A DNA stretch of 42,422 nt from the NCBI GenBank assembly GCA_030653175.1, contig JAURZV010000107.1, positions 1 to 42,422 on the forward strand, read 5' to 3'. The position numbers and the translations under genes are program-made. Under the pieces are notes generated by a model. That model made no database searches. It saw only the letters and a program-made list of their open reading frames with translations, and was not told the DNA's origin. Shown here piece after piece: positions 1-8,762 of this stretch (position 1 is the first letter of the stretch; each line of letters starts with the position of its first letter). The DNA comes from Methylobacter sp. GTDB lineage: Bacteria > Pseudomonadota > Gammaproteobacteria > Methylococcales > Methylomonadaceae.

Positions 1-218
1 CTTTATAACCCCGGTTACTTTTTTTTTCGTGGGCGCTAATTTATTCGCGCTTTTTAGCACCTGTTGCGCTAATAATTTCGCGCCCACGATATTCAACCAT
101 AACTATTTTCGGCTTAACTTATAGATAATCAAGCTAATTAAACAACATTCCGGCCCTCTTTTCTCTCGAAGAGAGTTTGATTGAAAAGAGCAAATGATTC
201 TTTATAACCTCGGTTACC
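1..218. repeat. direct repeat pair flanking about 180 bp
   Basis: Two near-identical copies of CTTTATAACCYCGGTTAC lie at 1-18 and 200-217, with 17 of 18 bases matching. Each copy is itself partly palindromic (TAACC/GGTTA). The DNA between them holds the inverted repeat at 28-88 and no gene. Duplicated ends of this kind could mark an inserted element, but the window starts at the first copy, so its context cannot be seen. Confidence 0.4.
28..88. repeat. imperfect inverted repeat, 23-base arms
   Basis: The arms at 28-50 and 66-88 pair over 20 of 23 positions. The outer 9 bases are perfect (CGTGGGCGC against GCGCCCACG) and the loop is 15 bases. There is no coding capacity and no T-run typical of a terminator. 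It is probably one of the extragenic palindromes common in this genome. Confidence 0.55.
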
Positions 219-266
219 TATACTAAGGCGATTTCCAGGAAAGAATATCCAGAGTTATGCATTTTT

Positions 267-335
267 ATTCACCACGAAGACACGAAGAAAAACATAAACT
301 TCGTGTCTTCGTGTCTTCGTGTCTTCGTGGCGAAT
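267..335. repeat. palindromic element family A (CCACGAAG type), copy 1
   Basis: The left arm at 267-287 pairs with the right arm at 315-335 (CCACGAAGACACGAAG against its complement). The right half has expanded to four consecutive 8-base units: CTTCGTGT at 299-306, 307-314 and 315-322, and CTTCGTGG at 323-330. It lies in the 3' flank of the esterase gene. A second copy of the family is at 3665-3813. Confidence 0.75.
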
Positions 336-393
336 AATAGAGTCGATATGCATCGGTACATTTACCGGGTATCCGCCTAAGTAATTATGTTTA

Positions 394-1167
394 TTAAAGA
401 TCTAAAAAATCTTCAACCAGTGCAGTAAAAACATCCGGTTGTTGTACATGCAGCCAATGTCCGGCGTCGGCTATGGTGTTGAAAGCCGCCTCCGGGAATA
501 ATGAGTTTATATCTTCCGGCTTAACGAAGTCTGAATCGCCTCCGGCAATAAACAAGGCCTTACCGGTAAAAGGCGCTAAATGATCGGCATTGGGAAAAGC
601 TGCAATATTGGGCGCCATCCGCTGAAAAATATCCAGATCGAGTCGCCAGCAATATTTGCCGTTGTTTAGGATCAGATTCTGCAACAGAAACTGGCGATAC
701 CCCAGTTCAGGTATACGTGACGCCAGCAGCGTTTCGGCCTGTTTGCGGTTGCTGATTTCAGCCAGCGGCAGCGCTTTTAATGCCATGACCGTGTTGTCGA
801 AACTGTGTTTATAGCTGACTGGTGCAATATCGGCCACAATCAGTTTATTGACCCTGTCTGGATTTGTAAGCGCCAACCACATGGCTACTTTACCGCCCAT
901 GCTGTGCCCCAGAAAACTGGCTGTTTCCAAGCCGCGTTCATCAATAAACCGCAATAGATCAGCAGTCATGGACGGATAATCCATTAACGGATGATGCCCC
1001 GATGCACCGTGATTGCGCATGTCCGGCACATAAACATGAAACCGGTCAGCCAGTCTTTGAGCTATTTGCCGCCAGTTACGCGACGAGGCAAAAAAGCCAT
1101 GCAGGATAATTAACGGATGGTTATCCGGATTGCCGAATTCCTCAAAAGCCAGTTGCATCGTTTCCAT
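394..1167 (-). CDS. ybfF: alpha/beta hydrolase, YbfF-like esterase
   Basis: This is a cytoplasmic serine hydrolase of the alpha/beta-hydrolase fold, 257 residues, matching the E. coli YbfF esterase in length and along the whole chain (oxyanion HGF near residue 23, DMRNHG near 49-54, nucleophile elbow GHSMGG with Ser89, GHW with His237). The third triad member is probably Asp113 in VADIAP or an acid near 211. YbfF-type enzymes hydrolyse short acyl esters and acyl-CoA-like thioesters; the natural substrate is unknown. I chose the ATG at 1167 because it shares a base with the stop of the DUF445 gene (TGATG), which suggests translational coupling; ATG at 1158 is the alternative. The longer frame to 1218 runs into the upstream gene and is unlikely. 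It is the last gene of the lpd-DUF445 group. Confidence 0.85.
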   Translation of the reverse strand: METMQLAFEEFGNPDNHPLIILHGFFASSRNWRQIAQRLADRFHVYVPDMRNHGASGHHPLMDYPSMTADLLRFIDERGLETASFLGHSMGGKVAMWLALTNPDRVNKLIVADIAPVSYKHSFDNTVMALKALPLAEISNRKQAETLLASRIPELGYRQFLLQNLILNNGKYCWRLDLDIFQRMAPNIAAFPNADHLAPFTGKALFIAGGDSDFVKPEDINSLFPEAAFNTIADAGHWLHVQQPDVFTALVEDFLDL

Positions 1168-1892
1168 CAGGCGAAAATAAATAATGCGCCCATCAAACCG
1201 CCGAATATACCCCCCCAAACAACCAGCCAGCCAAGGTGCTGACGGATGATAGCCTGAACCATTTCTTTGACCAGTTGCGGGGTTAATTCACTCAGGCGTT
1301 TATCGATCACTGTTTCAATTTTGCCGACAATATCGCCGCCGATTTTGTGCGCATCCAGCCCCTGCTTTAATGCGGATTTAAACCGGTCGGACTCGACCAT
1401 TTCGGTCAGGGTGATTTTCATTTTTTCGGTAAACGGCTCTTTTAACGGCGCCAGCGCTTCTTCGCCGCCCATCATCATTAACATGCCGCCAAAAGAAGAG
1501 CCCATGATCGAAGATACCAGTCCTTCGTAAACTTTGTCATAATCGACTGCATTCAACAAAGGTTCCAGGTTAAGCAGGTCTTTACCCTGCTGTTCCTCGT
1601 TTTCAATAAACTGCTCAATGTTTTTTGCGGTAAAAAATTGCTGCATCATCAGCTGCTTGATCGACAGTTTAAATTCTTCAAACCGGGCGGGTATAACGCC
1701 GGAACCGTATAAAAAAGGCACTTTCTCAAACAGCATGTAAATAGCCAGCCAGTTGGTAATGGCTCCTGACAGGGCAAAAAAACCGATAGATTTAATTAAT
1801 TCCGGTTGCACAGGGCTAACATAGCCGATAGCAATAATGACAATGGAGAGAAAATTGGTAATAAAGCTTTTGTTCAATAATTGTTCTTTCAT
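1167..1892 (-). CDS. DUF445 family membrane protein
   Basis: A 241-residue protein of the DUF445 (YheB/YjiN-like) family. Hydrophobic segments lie near residues 10-27 and 35-55 and at the extreme C terminus (about 222-240). Between them is a long amphipathic helical region rich in Lys, Glu and Met, followed by the LTPQLVKEMVQ helix. The motif AITNWLAIYMLFEKVP, with its NWLAI core, is characteristic of the family. No enzymatic role is established. The ATG overlaps the lpd stop by four bases (ATGA) and its own stop overlaps the esterase start by one, so lpd, this gene and the esterase are probably one transcript. It is probably an inner-membrane protein with an unknown envelope role. Confidence 0.8.
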   Translation of the reverse strand: MKEQLLNKSFITNFLSIVIIAIGYVSPVQPELIKSIGFFALSGAITNWLAIYMLFEKVPFLYGSGVIPARFEEFKLSIKQLMMQQFFTAKNIEQFIENEEQQGKDLLNLEPLLNAVDYDKVYEGLVSSIMGSSFGGMLMMMGGEEALAPLKEPFTEKMKITLTEMVESDRFKSALKQGLDAHKIGGDIVGKIETVIDKRLSELTPQLVKEMVQAIIRQHLGWLVVWGGIFGGLMGALFIFA

Positions 1893-3349
1893 CGTTTCTT
1901 GATAAATAAATCAGTGATAGTGCCTTCGATCATTTCCGCCGAAAAGCCCAGGGTTTCGGCCAAAGTTGGATGCGCGTGCACCGTTAATGCCAAGTCTTCA
2001 ACGCCTGCACCCATCTCCAAAGCCAATACGGCTTCTGCAATCAATTCCCCGGCATGAGTACCGGCGATGCCTGCTCCGAGAATACGTCCGGTTTGTTTGT
2101 CGCTAAGCAATTTGGTCACGCCTTCTTTACGCCCGATGCTTAATGACCGACCACTTGCCGCCCACGGGAAAGCGGCTTTTTCATAAGCAATGCCTTGCGC
2201 TTTGGCGGCATTTTCAGTCAAGCCCATCCAGGCTATTTCAGGATCGGTATAAGCTACGGAAGGAATGGTCAACGCTCGCCACTCGGTTGCCAACCCGGCA
2301 ATTACTTCGGCCGCTATCTTGCCTTCGTGCGACGCTTTATGCGCCAGCATCGGGTTGCCCACTACATCGCCGATCGCAAAGATATGTTTCACATTGCTGC
2401 GTTGCTGTTTATCGACGCTGATAAATCCGCGCTCATCGACATTAACCCCGGCTTTATCGGCATCGATTAAATGACCGTTGGGCTGTCTGCCGATTGCGAC
2501 CAGTACTTTATCGAATACATCGGTATCGGGTGCGTCTTTTCCGGTATCGCCGGGGATGGTGTGTATGCCGCTAGCCAGCCGGGAGTTGGCGCGGTCGAAG
2601 CTGACTTTCAAGCCTTCCGGCAACGCTTCAATATTTTTTACCTGGGTTTCCAGAAAAATATTGTCGTATTGCTTTTTGATCCGCTGCATTAGCGGCCTGA
2701 CCAGATCCTTGTCGCAACCGGGAATAATCTGATCCTGCATTTCAACCACGGTGATTTTGCTGCCCAGCGCATTATAAACGGTCGCCATTTCCAGGCCTAT
2801 GATACCGCCGCCGATAATCAACAGTTTTTTCGGGATACTCTCAAGATTTAGCGCATCGGTGGAATCCATCAGTCGGGGATCGTCATTGGGAAACAACGGT
2901 ATTTTTACCGGTTGGGAGCCGGCGGCGATAATGGCCTGTGCAAACTCTATAGTCTGAGTGTCGTCACCGTCTTCAACCAACACCTGCGTGTCGGAAACAA
3001 AACGCCCGATGCCTTTAACAATCGTAACATTGCGCTGCTTTGCCAACGCCGCCAAGCCCGCAGTTAGCTGGGAACTGATGTTGTTTTTCCAGCCGCGCAG
3101 TTTTTCCAGGTCAATGTCAGGCTCGGCAAAGCTGATCCCGGCCGGATTGATTTCTTTGGCTTCATTTAGCACCGCCGCCACATGCAGCAGGGTTTTTGAG
3201 GGAATACAACCGACATTTAAACAAACCCCGCCCAAAACCGGATAGCGCTCAACCAAAGTGACTTGCTTACCTAAATCGGCCGCACGAAATGCCGCCGTGT
3301 AGCCTCCAGGGCCACCGCCCAGCACCAGAACTTCTGTTTTCAATTGCAC
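1889..3349 (-). CDS. lpd: dihydrolipoyl dehydrogenase (E3)
   Basis: FAD-dependent E3 subunit that reoxidises dihydrolipoamide in pyruvate and 2-oxoglutarate dehydrogenase complexes, passing electrons to NAD+. The 486 residues show the FAD-binding GGGPGG near residue 11, the redox disulfide GGVCLNVGCIPSK (Cys44 and Cys49 approximately), the NAD-binding GGGIIGLE near 180, the second FAD motif IFAIGDVVG, and the C-terminal HAHPTLAE with the catalytic His-Glu pair. It is very close to E. coli Lpd. The first codon of this frame is GTG; a TTG two codons later (3343) has a better-spaced AAGG, so the exact start is unsure. No E1 or E2 gene is beside it, unlike the usual aceEF-lpd order, so this E3 stands apart from its partners here. 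Confidence 0.93.
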   Translation of the reverse strand: MQLKTEVLVLGGGPGGYTAAFRAADLGKQVTLVERYPVLGGVCLNVGCIPSKTLLHVAAVLNEAKEINPAGISFAEPDIDLEKLRGWKNNISSQLTAGLAALAKQRNVTIVKGIGRFVSDTQVLVEDGDDTQTIEFAQAIIAAGSQPVKIPLFPNDDPRLMDSTDALNLESIPKKLLIIGGGIIGLEMATVYNALGSKITVVEMQDQIIPGCDKDLVRPLMQRIKKQYDNIFLETQVKNIEALPEGLKVSFDRANSRLASGIHTIPGDTGKDAPDTDVFDKVLVAIGRQPNGHLIDADKAGVNVDERGFISVDKQQRSNVKHIFAIGDVVGNPMLAHKASHEGKIAAEVIAGLATEWRALTIPSVAYTDPEIAWMGLTENAAKAQGIAYEKAAFPWAASGRSLSIGRKEGVTKLLSDKQTGRILGAGIAGTHAGELIAEAVLALEMGAGVEDLALTVHAHPTLAETLGFSAEMIEGTITDLFIKKR

Positions 3350-3408
3350 ACCTTCAATTAGAGTAATGAGAATTTATCGGCATCTGAAAGACAGATAACC
3401 ATGACGTC

Positions 3409-3639
3409 TTATTTGAGCTTTTTGATACTGACAAATTTGTTTTCAGGCGTTAATTCCATTTCAAAATAACCGTTGATGCCTTGCTTGGTCAAAAAAGATT
3501 GAATCCTGCCTGCCGGAAAAGCGACTCTTCTGCCATCATCGGCGACGACGGAAACATTTTTGGCAATGCCTTGATAGACCTTAAAGTATTGATCGTATGA
3601 CAATTTTAGCGCAAAGCGGATGTATTGATGTTGGGTCAT
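3409..3639 (-). CDS. DUF2835 family protein
   Basis: A 76-residue protein of the DUF2835 family, small proteins found widely in Gammaproteobacteria with no known function. The family pattern is visible: a start of the kind YIRFALKLSYDQ, then YYQG-like KVYQGIAKNV, then DDGRRVAFPAGRIQ, and a final NKFVSIKK. I chose the ATG at 3639 because the longer open frame to 3783 is encoded by the palindromic repeat at 3665-3813 and shows no family similarity. It lies between htpX and lpd on the same strand. Confidence 0.8.
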   Translation of the reverse strand: MTQHQYIRFALKLSYDQYFKVYQGIAKNVSVVADDGRRVAFPAGRIQSFLTKQGINGYFEMELTPENKFVSIKKLK

Positions 3640-3664
3640 GATGATATAAGCATAAAAATGATTC

Positions 3665-3813
3665 ACCACGAAGAGCACGAACGACTGCACGGACAGATAT
3701 TTGCTCCTGCAATATCTGCATTCACCACATCCATGTGGATTATGCAGGAGGTAGAGCAATGCAGGAGCAATTGCCGAGGACACGAAGTTTTATTTCTTCG
3801 TGCTCTTCGTGGT
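3665..3813. repeat. palindromic element family A, copy 2, carrying a nested element
   Basis: The 17-base perfect arms (CCACGAAGAGCACGAA and its complement) lie at 3665-3681 and 3797-3813. In copy 1 (267-335) the arms are separated by less than 30 bases. Here they are pushed apart by a 96-base element of another family at 3682-3777. The whole structure fills the gap between htpX and the DUF2835 gene. Confidence 0.8.
3682..3777 (+). repeat. palindromic element family B, copy 1
   Basis: A 96-base unit almost identical to 29011-29106 (5 differences) and related to 38375-38510 on the other strand. It contains TTGCTCCTGCA and its complement TGCAGGAGCAA as an inverted pair, plus a central CCACATCCATGTGG palindrome. 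It has no coding potential and sits exactly inside the family A palindrome. Such units resemble REP/MITE-like non-autonomous elements; what mobilises it is unknown. Confidence 0.8.
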
Positions 3814-3830
3814 TTTATGCTTTTAGTTAA

Positions 3831-4706
3831 TTAACGGTTGTTTTGTAACGCTGCGATACGTTCTTCCAATGGAGGATGGCTCATAAACAGCTTGCTCACG
3901 CCACCGCCGTTGATGCCGAACGCCGCCAACTGTCCCGGCAGGTCTTCCGCTTCGTGTCCGCGCTGCAATGCACGCAGAGCGCCGATCATTTTTTCACGTC
4001 CGGCCAGCTTTGCGCCACCGGCATCCGCCTTAAATTCCCGGTAACGGGAGAACCACATGACCAGCATAGAGGCCAGAATCCCCAAAACGACTTGAGCCGC
4101 CATCTGGGTGATGTAATAGGCCGGGCCGTAACCGCGCTCGGTTTTAAACACAACACGGTCGACAAGATGACCGACGATAGTGGCAAAAAAGTAAACAAAG
4201 GTATTTACCACGCCCTGCATTAATGCCATCGTCACCATATCGCCGTTGGCAACATGGCTGATTTCATGGCCGACCACCGCTTCAACTTCATCGGCATTCA
4301 TGTTCTGCAGCAAGCCGGTGCTGACCGCTACCAACGCACTGTTTTTGCTCATGCCGGTAGCAAAGGCATTGGACTCGGGGGTCTGGAATATGCCGACTTC
4401 CGGCATGCCGATTCCCGCTTGTCCGGCTTGTCTAGCCACGATGTCGATCAGCCATTGCTCGGTTTGATTTTGGGGTCTTTCGATAACGTGTACACCCATC
4501 GCCCTTTTTGCCGACCATTTAGACATCGCCAAGGAAATAACGGAACCGGTCATGCCGATGATGGCAGACATGACTAAAAGAGCATTCAGGTTAAGGTCGA
4601 TGCCTTGAGCATCCAGAGTGCCGCTTAAACCTAAGACATTAAAAATAATACTGACCACAACCAATATCGCCGCATTGGTCGCAAGAAAAAGAAAAATACG
4701 CATCAT
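3831..4706 (-). CDS. htpX: membrane zinc metalloprotease HtpX
   Basis: An M48-family inner-membrane endopeptidase that takes part in quality control of misfolded membrane proteins with FtsH. It is 291 residues, the usual length. The zinc site HEISH is at residues 147-151 and the third ligand Glu224 is in the helix FSRYREFKAD. Hydrophobic segments lie near 5-25 and 40-60 at the N terminus, and near 162-182 and 200-220 flanking the catalytic core. The start MMRIFLFL matches E. coli HtpX. In many bacteria htpX is induced by envelope stress (CpxR, sigma32); no such site could be assigned here. It diverges from the sugar dehydrogenase-like gene across a 113-base gap. Confidence 0.93.
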   Translation of the reverse strand: MMRIFLFLATNAAILVVVSIIFNVLGLSGTLDAQGIDLNLNALLVMSAIIGMTGSVISLAMSKWSAKRAMGVHVIERPQNQTEQWLIDIVARQAGQAGIGMPEVGIFQTPESNAFATGMSKNSALVAVSTGLLQNMNADEVEAVVGHEISHVANGDMVTMALMQGVVNTFVYFFATIVGHLVDRVVFKTERGYGPAYYITQMAAQVVLGILASMLVMWFSRYREFKADAGGAKLAGREKMIGALRALQRGHEAEDLPGQLAAFGINGGGVSKLFMSHPPLEERIAALQNNR

Positions 4707-4819
4707 ATGTTTGAGCCTTTTGTAAGTTAAGGTTTAATCTATATGGGGGTTGAATAACACATTCCAACCCTCCTAAGAATGCTAATATAACTTAAAGTTT
4801 ATTAATGGAGGGTATTGTC

Positions 4820-5947
4820 ATGAATATTATAAAAGTAATATTGTTTGCCTTGTTTTTAATTAATCCTTGTTTAACCTATGCGCTGCAAGAAAGTCATCAG
4901 GACATTTTAAAACAACTGCATGTGCCCGCAGGCTTCACCCTGTCTATTTTTGCCGATAACCTGCCCAATGCCCGCAGCTTGGCCTTGGGCGATAACGGCG
5001 TGGTGTTTGTAGGAACGGGGTCTGAAGGTGCGATTTACGCCGTACAGGATAGCAATAACGATGGCGTAGCGGATCAGCGTTATGTCATCGCCAGCCATTT
5101 ATACATGCCTAACGGCGTTGCTTACAAGGACGGTTCGCTGTACGTGGCGGAAGTTAATCGCATTATTCGGTTTGACCGCATCACGGAGCAGTTAGCCAAT
5201 CCGCCTAAACCCGCTGTAGTTTACGATCAATTTCCATCAGAGCAGCATCACGGTTGGAAGTATCTGCGCTTTGGTCCCGATAATAAGCTGTACACTACCG
5301 TCGGAGCGCCATGTAATATTTGCGAACCCGAAAAACCAATCTATTCTTCGCTGGTCAGGTTAAATGCCGACGGTAGCGGCTTTGAGATTCTTGCTAGAGG
5401 CATCAGAAGTTCGGTGGGTTTTGACTGGCAACCGGAAACCAATGCCTTGTTTTTTACCGATAATGGCCGCGATTACATGGGCGATGATCTGCCGCCCGAT
5501 GAGCTTAATCAGTGGACAACTAACGGAGAACATTTTGGTTTTCCTTATTGTCATGGCGGTGACATACCTGATCCCGAGTTTGCAACAGCTAAAAAATGCC
5601 ATAAATTTACCGCACCGGTATGGAAGTTTAAGGCGCATATGGCTCCGTTAGGGCTGCATTTTTATCGAGGCAAGCAATTTCCGATCGAATTCCGGAATCA
5701 GTTATTTGTAGCGGAGCATGGCTCATGGAACCGGTCTGAACCGCAAGGTTATCGTGTTGCCATGGTAAAATTTAATCAGGGTAAACCAATTGCTGAACAG
5801 GTTTTTATCGACGGCTGGCTAAGCAAAGACGGCACTGTGCTTGGACGCCCCGTCGATATTCTGGAAATGCCGGACGGTAGCCTGCTGATTAGCGACGATA
5901 AGCTCGGGATCATTTATAAAGTTGAGTACAAAGGCAACCATGGATAA
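4820..5947 (+). CDS. secreted PQQ-dependent sugar (sorbosone) dehydrogenase-like beta-propeller
   Basis: A 375-residue secreted protein of the soluble quinoprotein glucose/sorbosone dehydrogenase family, which uses PQQ on a six-bladed propeller to oxidise sugars or aldoses in the periplasm. It has a signal peptide (MNIIKVILFALFLI... ending near TYA) and blade motifs such as LPNARSLALGDNGVVFVGT, MPNGVAYKDGSLYVAEVNRI, HHGWKYLRFGPDNKLY, NALFFTDNGRDYMGDDLPPDELN and the late LFVAEHGSWNRS. Paired cysteines (CNIC, YCHGG, KKCHK) suggest disulfides. The start is the ATG at 4820, 7 bases after GGAGGG; the ATG at 4805 lies in that ribosome site. The substrate cannot be told. Its stop overlaps the next gene by 8 bases. 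Confidence 0.83.
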   Translation: MNIIKVILFALFLINPCLTYALQESHQDILKQLHVPAGFTLSIFADNLPNARSLALGDNGVVFVGTGSEGAIYAVQDSNNDGVADQRYVIASHLYMPNGVAYKDGSLYVAEVNRIIRFDRITEQLANPPKPAVVYDQFPSEQHHGWKYLRFGPDNKLYTTVGAPCNICEPEKPIYSSLVRLNADGSGFEILARGIRSSVGFDWQPETNALFFTDNGRDYMGDDLPPDELNQWTTNGEHFGFPYCHGGDIPDPEFATAKKCHKFTAPVWKFKAHMAPLGLHFYRGKQFPIEFRNQLFVAEHGSWNRSEPQGYRVAMVKFNQGKPIAEQVFIDGWLSKDGTVLGRPVDILEMPDGSLLISDDKLGIIYKVEYKGNHG

Positions 5948-6539
5948 ACAATTTGAAATTTTAAACAAGGAAATCGTTTATCAAGGATTTTTCCGCGTGG
6001 AAAAATATCGCCTTAAACACACGATGTTTGGCGGTGGGTGGAGCTCTGAAATAACTCGCGAGTTATTCATGCGCGGCAGCTGCGTTGCGGTTTTGTTATA
6101 TGATCCTCATGCCGACAAGGTGGTATTGATCGAGCAATTCAGGACAGGCGCAATTTTAAACCCTGATAAAGTCTGGCTCGTGGAGATTGTTGCAGGAGCA
6201 ATTGAGGAAGGTGAAACCGCCGAGGAAGTTGCTTATCGGGAGTCTCTGGAAGAAGCGGGCTGTGAAATTCAGCAATTGATGGTCATCAATGAGTTTTATA
6301 CCACGCCGGGTGGTTCGTCCGAATGGATCACCCTGTTTTGCGGTAAAGTGGACAGCACTCAAGTGGGCGGTATTTATGGCTTAGACCATGAAGACGAAGA
6401 TATATTGGTACGTGCCGTTGATTTTGATGAAGCGTATCTAATGCTGGAAAATGGCGATATAGAATCGGCAATACCCATTATTGCGATTCAATGGCTGGCA
6501 TTGAACAGGAAAAAACTTAAACTGAAATGGGGGATATAA
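5940..6539 (+). CDS. nudF: ADP-ribose pyrophosphatase (Nudix hydrolase)
   Basis: A 199-residue Nudix enzyme that hydrolyses ADP-ribose to AMP and ribose-5-phosphate. The Nudix box is complete near residues 82-105: GAIEEGETAEEVAYRES followed by LEEAGC. The family features RFEVEKY-like RVEKYRLKH near 19, VVLIEQFRTGA near 63, and FYTTPGGSSE after the box, typical of NudF/YqiE, are present. The ATG at 5940 lies inside the end of the preceding gene and fits NudF starts (MDKQFEILNKE). The frame could extend upstream to 5922 but without family similarity. Confidence 0.9.
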   Translation: MDKQFEILNKEIVYQGFFRVEKYRLKHTMFGGGWSSEITRELFMRGSCVAVLLYDPHADKVVLIEQFRTGAILNPDKVWLVEIVAGAIEEGETAEEVAYRESLEEAGCEIQQLMVINEFYTTPGGSSEWITLFCGKVDSTQVGGIYGLDHEDEDILVRAVDFDEAYLMLENGDIESAIPIIAIQWLALNRKKLKLKWGI

Positions 6540-6591
6540 AAAAGGAAGGGGTAAAGACTTTAACGCTTTTTACTCAAAAATTATAACATTA

Positions 6592-6618
6592 AAGCTCTGC
6601 GTAAGTTTTACAGAGCTT
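6592..6618 (-). terminator. hairpin downstream of ihfB
   Basis: Arms AAGCTCTG (6592-6599) and CAGAGCTT (6611-6618) form a perfect 8-bp stem 15 bases beyond the ihfB stop. On the minus strand it is followed by a loose U-rich run (TAATGTTATAATTTTTG). It is probably the 3' end of the supraoperon transcript. Confidence 0.55.
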
Positions 6619-6632
6619 CAACGCACTAACTA

Positions 6633-6938
6633 TTAGTCAACTATCTTGCATTTTTCCCGTGAAGCATCTACTCGATCGCGCAGTTCTTTACCAGGCTTAA
6701 AATGCGGTACATGTTTTTTTGATAATGCTACAGATTCACCTGTTTTAGGGTTACGCCCCATACGAGGAGGACGCAAATGTAGTGAAAAACTACCAAACCC
6801 CCTAATCTCGATTCTTTCACCGGAAGATAACGCCTGATTCATTTGTTCAATGATGCATTTGACCGCTATTTCTACATCTTTCTGTGCCAGATGCGGCTGA
6901 TGTTTGGCAAGTGCTTCAATTAATTCTGATTTTGTCAC
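6633..6938 (-). CDS. ihfB: integration host factor subunit beta
   Basis: The DNA-bending beta subunit that pairs with IhfA (not in this window). It acts in nucleoid organisation, sigma54 promoter activation and site-specific recombination. The 101 residues align throughout with E. coli IhfB: start [44 protein letters not shown] with the intercalating Pro in the beta-arm, and [16 protein letters not shown]. The start is GTG, preceded by AGGA at 6-base spacing; an ATG overlapping it reads ATGTGA and cannot serve. It is last in the gyrA-to-ihfB order, after the rpsA terminator, so it probably also has a promoter of its own. Confidence 0.95.
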   Translation of the reverse strand: MTKSELIEALAKHQPHLAQKDVEIAVKCIIEQMNQALSSGERIEIRGFGSFSLHLRPPRMGRNPKTGESVALSKKHVPHFKPGKELRDRVDASREKCKIVD

Positions 6939-6968
6939 ATTCTATCCTGCGAAAACAAATAAAATTAA

Positions 6969-6994
6969 AGGGGCATGCATGAATGCATACCCCT
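6969..6994 (-). terminator. intrinsic terminator after rpsA
   Basis: A 12-bp stem (6969-6980 with 6983-6994, 2-base loop) lies 8 bases after the rpsA stop and is followed on the minus strand by TTTAATTTTATTTG. One position reads C-A on the plus strand but U-G on the minus-strand RNA, so the stem is fully paired only in the minus direction, which fixes its strand. Confidence 0.75.
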
Positions 6995-7002
6995 CATGAT
7001 TT

Positions 7003-8664
7003 TTATTTTTCCATCTGCTTAAAGATATCAGCGAAGGTAGGTGCGCCAATTGATTGCTGAGAATGATCTTTAATGGTATGAGACTCTTCATCGCTATCTT
7101 TAGCTTTAATAGATAAAGAAATTGATTTGCTTTTCTTATCTACGCCGATGAATTTGGCTTCAAGTTCATCACCTTCTTTTAACAAGGTTCTGGCATCTTC
7201 AACGCGATCACGTTGAATTTCAGAAGCTCGTAAGTAGCCTTCAACATTATCAGCTAAAGTAATAACCGCACCCTTGGCATCAACTTCTTTAACCGTTCCT
7301 TTTACCAAACTACCTTTTTCATGAGTAGCCAGGAAGTTTTGGAATGGATCTTGTTCAAGTTGCTTGATACCTAAAGAGATACGCTCACGCTCAGAATCAA
7401 CCGCTAAAATAACAGTTTCCAGCTCATCGCCTTTCTTGAATTCACGAACCGAAGCTTCGCCTTCATCTGCCCAGGAAATATCGGACATATGAACCAGACC
7501 GTCGATACCGCCATCCAAGCCGATGAAAATACCAAAATCAGTAATTGATTTGATTTTTCCTGAGATTTTATCGCCTTTGTTGTGTGTTGCAGCAAATTCA
7601 TCCCAAGGATTGGTTTTGCATTGTTTCATGCCTAAAGAAATACGACGACGCTCTTCATCGATTTCCAGAACCATGACTTCGACTTCATCGCCTAGTTGAA
7701 CGAGTTTGGAAGGATTAACGTTTTTGTTGGTCCAATCCATTTCAGAAACGTGAACCAAACCTTCTACGCCTTCTTCAATTTCAACAAAACAACCGTAATC
7801 AGTCAGGTTGTTTACTTTACCGAATACGCGTGTACCTGCTGGGTAGCGACGGGCGATGTTTTGCCATGGATCTTCACCCATTTGCTTCATGCCTAATGAA
7901 ACGCGATTTTTATCTTTGTCGTATTTCAGGACCTTAACTTTAATTTCCTGGCCGATTTCCACACACTCGGACGGATGACGCACGCGTCTCCATGCCATAT
8001 CTGTGATGTGTAACAAGCCATCAATACCGCCAAGATCGATAAACGCGCCGTAATCGGTCAGGTTTTTAACCACACCGGTAACAACTGCGCCTTCTTCCAG
8101 CGTTTTCAGTAATTCTTCTCTTTCTGCGCTGTATTCTTTTTCCACAACAGCACGACGAGACAGAACCACGTTGTTACGTTTTTGATCGATTTTTATAACT
8201 TTGAATTCCAGATCACGATTTTCCAGGAAAGTCGTGTCTCTGATCGGGCGAACATCAACCAATGAACCAGGCAAGAAAGCACGTAATGCGCCAACGGCCA
8301 CGGTGAAACCACCGCGAACTTTACCGGTAATACGACCGATAATAGTTGCTTCTTTTTCAAAAGCATTTTCAAGTTCGGACCAAGCTTTATTTTTCTTCGC
8401 TTTATCACGAGAAAGAAGTGTAGCACCCAGGCCGTCTTCAAATAAATCAAGGGCAACCTCGACTTCGTCGCCAATGGCAACTTCTAACTCGCCATCGTTA
8501 TTTAGAAACTGCCATTTTGGAATGACACCTTCTGATTTTGAATGTGTACTGACGATGACCATATCGTTTTCGATATCAACAACCGTACCCATTAACATGG
8601 CCCCAGGACGCATTTCCGTCTTGATTAGACTTTCTTCAAATAATTCAGCAAAGCTTTCGCTCAT
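7003..8664 (-). CDS. rpsA: 30S ribosomal protein S1
   Basis: The mRNA-binding ribosomal protein needed for initiation on structured leaders. It is 553 residues, very near the E. coli 557. Six S1 domains follow one another; clear anchors are [18 protein letters not shown] (domain 2), [27 protein letters not shown] (domain 3), [28 protein letters not shown] (domain 4), [28 protein letters not shown] (domain 5) and [25 protein letters not shown] (domain 6). I chose the ATG at 8664 ([13 protein letters not shown]) by match to E. coli MTESFAQLFEESL; the longer frame begins with TTG. It follows cmk as in E. coli. S1 usually represses its own translation through its leader; the 98-base leader here could serve this, but I cannot show it. 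Confidence 0.96.
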   Translation of the reverse strand: MSESFAELFEESLIKTEMRPGAMLMGTVVDIENDMVIVSTHSKSEGVIPKWQFLNNDGELEVAIGDEVEVALDLFEDGLGATLLSRDKAKKNKAWSELENAFEKEATIIGRITGKVRGGFTVAVGALRAFLPGSLVDVRPIRDTTFLENRDLEFKVIKIDQKRNNVVLSRRAVVEKEYSAEREELLKTLEEGAVVTGVVKNLTDYGAFIDLGGIDGLLHITDMAWRRVRHPSECVEIGQEIKVKVLKYDKDKNRVSLGMKQMGEDPWQNIARRYPAGTRVFGKVNNLTDYGCFVEIEEGVEGLVHVSEMDWTNKNVNPSKLVQLGDEVEVMVLEIDEERRRISLGMKQCKTNPWDEFAATHNKGDKISGKIKSITDFGIFIGLDGGIDGLVHMSDISWADEGEASVREFKKGDELETVILAVDSERERISLGIKQLEQDPFQNFLATHEKGSLVKGTVKEVDAKGAVITLADNVEGYLRASEIQRDRVEDARTLLKEGDELEAKFIGVDKKSKSISLSIKAKDSDEESHTIKDHSQQSIGAPTFADIFKQMEK

Positions 8665-8762
8665 TTTCCATTCCCAAGCCTGTCGAAACACGAACAAGCC
8701 TTTTCTTTATCAAAGTTAAAAAAAATCACACCCAAATACTGAGGTGACCACGTAAAAAACCC

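Noticed and set aside
266-335. CRISPR array, because of short repeats CTTCGTGT
   Set aside because: Units are 8 bases with no spacers, and the structure is a palindrome. No cas gene is in the window.
3640-3783. 48-codon N-terminal extension of the DUF2835 protein
   Set aside because: Encoded by the nested palindromic repeat; the family starts at the ATG at 3639.
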